This document shows, in pieces, positions 61,217-64,000 of a stretch of DNA of 64,000 nucleotides. The stretch is from positions 186,001 to 250,000 of the forward strand of contig JALDYR010000001.1 in assembly GCA_032153715.1 (NCBI GenBank), given 5' to 3'. Position 1 is the first letter of the stretch. Each line of letters opens with the position of its first letter. The notes under the pieces were generated by a model, which saw nothing but the letters and a program-made list of their open reading frames with translations, was not told the DNA's origin and searched no databases. The translations under genes and the position numbers were made by a program. The stretch is from SEAL01 sp032153715. Lineage in GTDB: Bacteria; Patescibacteriota; Saccharimonadia; Saccharimonadales; Saccharimonadaceae.

Positions 61217-61245
61217 TTGACATTTTATTAAGCTTATGCTATTAT
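61217..61245 (+). promoter_or_regulatory. Strong sigma-70 promoter of a very short transcript
   Basis: TTGACA (61217-61222), 17 bases, TATTAT (61240-61245): near-consensus. Start expected near 61252. Confidence 0.8.
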
Positions 61246-61316
61246 GTAAATATGTGATTGATGACAAGTCAAAACACAAACACACTCAACAAAAATAACA
61301 AAGAAGGAAATCGTGA

Positions 61317-61355
61317 ATGAGCCGAAAACGGACTGTTGTCCGATACGAAAAATAA
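61317..61355 (+). CDS. Possible 12-aa basic micropeptide
   Basis: AAGGA eight bases before ATG 61317, then MSRKRTVVRYEK and TAA. An overlapping GTG frame (61313) gives a 17-aa Cys-Cys peptide. Both lie in a transcript of about 150 bases with a consensus promoter and a terminator, so this may instead be a small RNA. Confidence 0.4.
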   Translation: MSRKRTVVRYEK

Positions 61356-61364
61356 GTTACACCT

Positions 61365-61401
61365 AATAAAAATCTCCGCTGTCATGGCGGAGGTTTTTAT
61401 T
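61365..61401. terminator. Bidirectional terminator
   Basis: A 15-bp stem with one wobble, 61365-61379 with 61387-61401, seven-base loop. T-rich ends on both strands, so it ends the short plus-strand transcript and the minus-strand pilin 5 gene, whose stop overlaps it. Confidence 0.85.
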
Positions 61402-61900
61402 ACAAGGATGAATTCCAGGTGCCATTAGCATAGCCCCACATAACGGCATAATCTGGTAAAGTTATCGCCACACCGGCCCTTGGGCATGTCGTCGTGTTTG
61501 AGTTAAGCGCGTACCCGTGCGGCTTTAGTCCACCCGACATGCTAAACTGAAACACCGTTCCAGACTTGCTTCCCGCAATCAGAGCAAACGTCGCTGTTGG
61601 ATCATATCTGTCCCGACAATACAAGAGATTGTGGTCGCCAGTGCCATTAAAGAAATGTGCGCCATACGCGCCTTTTGAGATGCGAATGCCAGGAAGACCC
61701 GAGAGTGACGATGGGTACTCGCCATTGGTAATCTTATACTGCTCAAGAAGATTGCCGATATTTTTTAAATCAGCCTGAACCGAAGCATCATTTCCCCGGT
61801 TTTGCACGCCGTTAAATGCGACGACAGTAATTGCCGCTAAGATGCCAATGATGACGATTACAATCAGCAATTCAACGATTGTAAATCCTTTTTGTTTCAT
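61400..61900 (-). CDS. Type IV pilin-like protein 5
   Basis: 166 aa from ATG 61900. Leader MKQKG then FTIVELLIVIVIIGILAA. Globular domain with Cys in YCRDRYD and TTCPRAG. Promoter-like GATGCTTGTGCTATGATAG upstream resembles those of pilins 3 and 4. Isolated from the other four pilins by 6 kb. Confidence 0.92.
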   Translation of the reverse strand: MKQKGFTIVELLIVIVIIGILAAITVVAFNGVQNRGNDASVQADLKNIGNLLEQYKITNGEYPSSLSGLPGIRISKGAYGAHFFNGTGDHNLLYCRDRYDPTATFALIAGSKSGTVFQFSMSGGLKPHGYALNSNTTTCPRAGVAITLPDYAVMWGYANGTWNSSL

Positions 61901-61943
61901 ATTATTTCTATCATAGCACAAGCATCATAGAAATAATCACAGC

Positions 61944-62750
61944 CTAGTGATGGTCGTGCGCTTCCTGCGAAGATTCGTCGTGACCGTGCTCGATATACTG
62001 GTGCGCAAGCGTCGTGCTCACAGCTACAAACACGACACCGATAATCAGTACTATCGTCTGAAGGGCTGCCACGCTGCGTTTTGGTTCGGCATGAATTGTT
62101 GGAATAATATCGCTAGCCGCGATGTAGATAAAGAAGCCACCAGTTACTGCAAGCAGCAGGTATTCGGGAATCGGCAGTGACCCACCTACTAAATACACTA
62201 GGACCGCTCCCACAATCGTCGCCAGCGCACTGACAAGGTTCGCCAACAGCACTCGTGTTTTTTTCATCCCCTTGGCAAGGAGTAATCCAAAATCACCAAT
62301 CTCCTGCGGGATCTCGTGTGCGGCAATCGCGAGCGTCGTCACAATACCAGTCGCCGGGCTTACCAGGAACGCCGCACCGATAGCCAAACCATCAATAAAG
62401 TTATGGAGCGTATCGCCAATAATAATCAATGAGGAGTTGCGACGCGGGCCATGATGGTGCGCGCCTTCGTCGTGATGGTGATGAAACCAACCAAGCGTTC
62501 GCTCAAGAATAAAGAAAAATAAAAGGCCAATGAGCGTCGCCTGCAGCACTTTGTTTGAATCCCCCATTTCGAGCGCTTCAGGCAAAACATCAAAGAAAGC
62601 GGCGGCCAGTAGCGCGCCCGCGGCAAAAGGTACCGAGACGCGTTGTAGCTTTTCGACGCCCCATTTTCCATATAGTAAATAGATACCGCCAATCAGCGAA
62701 ATAAGACTACCGGCAATCGCCGCAATAAGTAAAATAAGTAATTCGTTCAT
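61944..62750 (-). CDS. ZIP family metal transporter
   Basis: 268 aa with eight predicted membrane segments. A His-rich loop (GWFHHHHDEGAHHHG) and the metal-binding helices LHNFIDGLAIGA and AIAAHEIPQEIGDFG define ZIP proteins, which import zinc or other divalent metals. Ends in a His-rich tail (HGHDESSQEAHDHH). ATG 62750 follows TACACT (62766-62761) by ten bases. Confidence 0.95.
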   Translation of the reverse strand: MNELLILLIAAIAGSLISLIGGIYLLYGKWGVEKLQRVSVPFAAGALLAAAFFDVLPEALEMGDSNKVLQATLIGLLFFFILERTLGWFHHHHDEGAHHHGPRRNSSLIIIGDTLHNFIDGLAIGAAFLVSPATGIVTTLAIAAHEIPQEIGDFGLLLAKGMKKTRVLLANLVSALATIVGAVLVYLVGGSLPIPEYLLLAVTGGFFIYIAASDIIPTIHAEPKRSVAALQTIVLIIGVVFVAVSTTLAHQYIEHGHDESSQEAHDHH

Positions 62751-62821
62751 AACTACTGTTAGTGTAGCAACGTCGAATTTTACATGCAAATCTGTCGCAA
62801 TTATTGCGATTATTGCATAGA

Positions 62822-63250
62822 CTATCGATCAATTTGATTCAGCACACACCATTTGTAGATGAGCTGCTCTGGTCGATATATGCTTTCCTTAAACAAGTGC
62901 GGGTCCATAAATGCGACTTCGTCAGCATCTTCACCAATACCATACGCATAGCCGTCATTAATTTTGACACTGTACACGAGCCACATTAGCCAGGCATCTT
63001 TCGTCTCGACATAAAACGAATCGGTACCGACAAGGTCCGCTGCGAAGCTCTCGGTGACAAGCACCTCCTCGTACAATTCACGCTTCAATCCTTCAAGCGG
63101 TGTCTCGCCATGATCGATGCCGCCACCAGGCAAGCTCCATTCACTGCCCTTCTCTTTGACGACTAGCACTTCCCCGTTTTCATTACGGACAATTGCCTTG
63201 AGCGACACCCGATAAAAACTTTCGGGATATTTACCTTTTTGTACTGTCAT
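62822..63250 (-). CDS. Nudix hydrolase
   Basis: 142 aa. Nudix box GGGIDHGETPLEGLKRELYEEV with intact REUXEE. Probably hydrolyses an unusual or oxidised nucleotide. ATG 63250 follows AAAAGGAG; the upstream in-frame ATG lies inside the typA terminator and is rejected. Confidence 0.9.
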   Translation of the reverse strand: MTVQKGKYPESFYRVSLKAIVRNENGEVLVVKEKGSEWSLPGGGIDHGETPLEGLKRELYEEVLVTESFAADLVGTDSFYVETKDAWLMWLVYSVKINDGYAYGIGEDADEVAFMDPHLFKESIYRPEQLIYKWCVLNQIDR

Positions 63251-63263
63251 TAGCAAGTACTCC

Positions 63264-63304
63264 TTTTCTCCAAATAAGCCCATCCCGAGCCTATTTGGAG
63301 AAAA
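63264..63304 (-). terminator. Terminator of typA
   Basis: Perfect 13-bp stem TTTTCTCCAAATA (63264-63276) / TATTTGGAGAAAA (63292-63304), 12 bases past the typA stop. The downstream Nudix gene's ribosome site begins right at its edge, so some readthrough or attenuation is possible. Confidence 0.75.
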
Positions 63305-63316
63305 TTTCGCTAAGAA

Positions 63317-64000
63317 TTATTTTTTAGCGTTGCGCTTTCGCATGTTTGGATCGAGGAATCGTTTGCGAAGACGAAGTGACTGTGGTGTAACTTCAAGTAG
63401 CTCATCATCTTCGATAAAGTCGATACACTGTTCAAGGCTAAGGTCAGTGAATGGTGTCAACTGAATCGTACCGTCACTTGATGACGTACGCATGTTCGTT
63501 AGCTGCTTGCCGCGGCAAACGTTCACATCAAGGTCACCCTGGCGGTTATAAACACCAACGATCATACCTTGGTACACAGTCGTACCAGGACCGACATATA
63601 GTTCACCACGCGCTGCTGCTGCATCAAGCGCATACGCAGTTGTTGAACCAGCTTCGGTGGCAACAAGCGCACCGTTACGTGTCTGCTGCAATTTAGGGCC
63701 AACTGGCTGGTAGCCGTGAGGAAGGCTGTTAATGATAACCGTACCCTTTGTTGCAGTCAGGAGGAGGTTACGAAGACCGATCATTGCACGAGTTGGCAAG
63801 ATATACGTTGTGCGAGTTGTGCCGCTGCTTGTTTGCTCTTGCTTTGTGAGAGCCGCACGGCGAGTCCCGAGCTCTTGGCTGACAGCACCGAGGAATTCTG
63901 GCGCAACTTCGATCAACAATTCTTCAACAGGCTCTTTCACTTCGCCATCTTCTTCGATCGTCACAACCTGTGGACGACCAACTTCAAATTCAAAACCTTC
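63317..64000 (-). CDS. typA: GTP-binding protein TypA/BipA, C-terminal part (cut by window end)
   Basis: About 227 residues visible and the frame continues past the right edge. EGFEFEVGRPQVVT, SRGLIGLR-type LPTRAMIGLRNLLLTATKGT, EAGSTTAYALD, GPGTTVYQGMIVG and VNVCRGKQLTNMRTSSSD are BipA C-terminal domain signatures. This ribosome-associated GTPase helps 50S assembly and stress growth. Confidence 0.95.
   Translation of the reverse strand, partial: EGFEFEVGRPQVVTIEEDGEVKEPVEELLIEVAPEFLGAVSQELGTRRAALTKQEQTSSGTTRTTYILPTRAMIGLRNLLLTATKGTVIINSLPHGYQPVGPKLQQTRNGALVATEAGSTTAYALDAAAARGELYVGPGTTVYQGMIVGVYNRQGDLDVNVCRGKQLTNMRTSSSDGTIQLTPFTDLSLEQCIDFIEDDELLEVTPQSLRLRKRFLDPNMRKRNAKK

Noticed and set aside
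1..64000. Recoding of TGA or TAG to an amino acid genome-wide
   Set aside because: Intact genes end cleanly at TGA (for example at 2271 and 14235) and TAG (1627, 59556), so the two interrupted genes are local events.
1..64000. CRISPR arrays, rRNA genes, transposases or integrases
   Set aside because: I saw no regular repeat-spacer series, no rRNA stretch and no recombinase or transposase frame. Pilin 5' ends repeat because they encode the same helix.

Overview
The window is a gene-dense bacterial chromosome segment with about half G+C and the standard genetic code (TAA, TAG and TGA all end genes). It carries four tRNA genes and no rRNA. The gene mix suggests a small-genome, host-dependent bacterium of the Candidate Phyla Radiation, most likely Saccharibacteria (TM7). 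The clues are NAD salvage rather than de novo synthesis, five type IV pilin-like genes, LemA-HtpX, NAD-dependent DNA ligase, small cell-wall hydrolases, many tiny membrane proteins and frequent leaderless starts. The phylum is an inference; no marker gene settles it here. Layout: 1-10.6 kb is an NAD island: nadE (cut by the window start), an NrtR-like Nudix regulator, a small unknown gene, a leftward operon (J-domain/pseudokinase, vWA protein, divergent PurA-like enzyme), a histidine phosphatase, and a rightward operon pncA-pncB-(NUDT9-like Nudix + APH kinase fusion). pncA has an in-frame TAG. A palindrome sits between divergent promoters in the middle, and the short motif TTAGTGT or a variant recurs at the promoters. 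10.6-16.3 kb holds an ABC exporter and a flavinylation module (FMN-binding protein, ApbE, RnfD/NqrB-like membrane protein fused to a ferredoxin-reductase-like domain). 16.3-21.3 kb has ligA without the usual zinc-finger cysteines, a membrane protein, htpX, lemA and tRNA-Leu/tRNA-Cys. 21.4-31.1 kb has small and secreted proteins, Ku next to an SRAP protein, an MFS exporter, a DUF2975/Cro-type pair, a small reading frame broken by TGA, and a UvrA2-like ATPase. 31.2-40.4 kb is mostly accessory: lysozyme-like, 3D-domain and CHAP proteins, a possible pseudoknotted RNA at 33.2 kb, a nucleotidyltransferase-fold protein, an S9-type hydrolase, an APH kinase and a VOC protein. 40.4-46.0 kb has a ClpC-type AAA+ unfoldase with a palindrome at its promoter, an ECF-like sigma factor with a membrane partner, and a DUF1428 protein. 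46.2-51.3 kb looks like an insertion hotspot: a two-gene unknown operon (853-aa membrane protein plus 350-aa protein), a tRNA-Gly with unusual elbow bases, a duplicated tRNA-Gly 3' end, other repeat debris, and tRNA-Phe with a nearby partial copy. 51.3-64 kb has an SPFH protein, ddl, four pilins, rarA, a carbohydrate cluster (GT4, debranching-type hydrolase, trehalase), a very short transcription unit, a fifth pilin, a ZIP transporter, a Nudix hydrolase and the end of typA/bipA. The strongest candidates for something undescribed are the NAD island with its J-pseudokinase/vWA/PurA-like operon, and the two-gene membrane system beside the tRNA-Gly debris.
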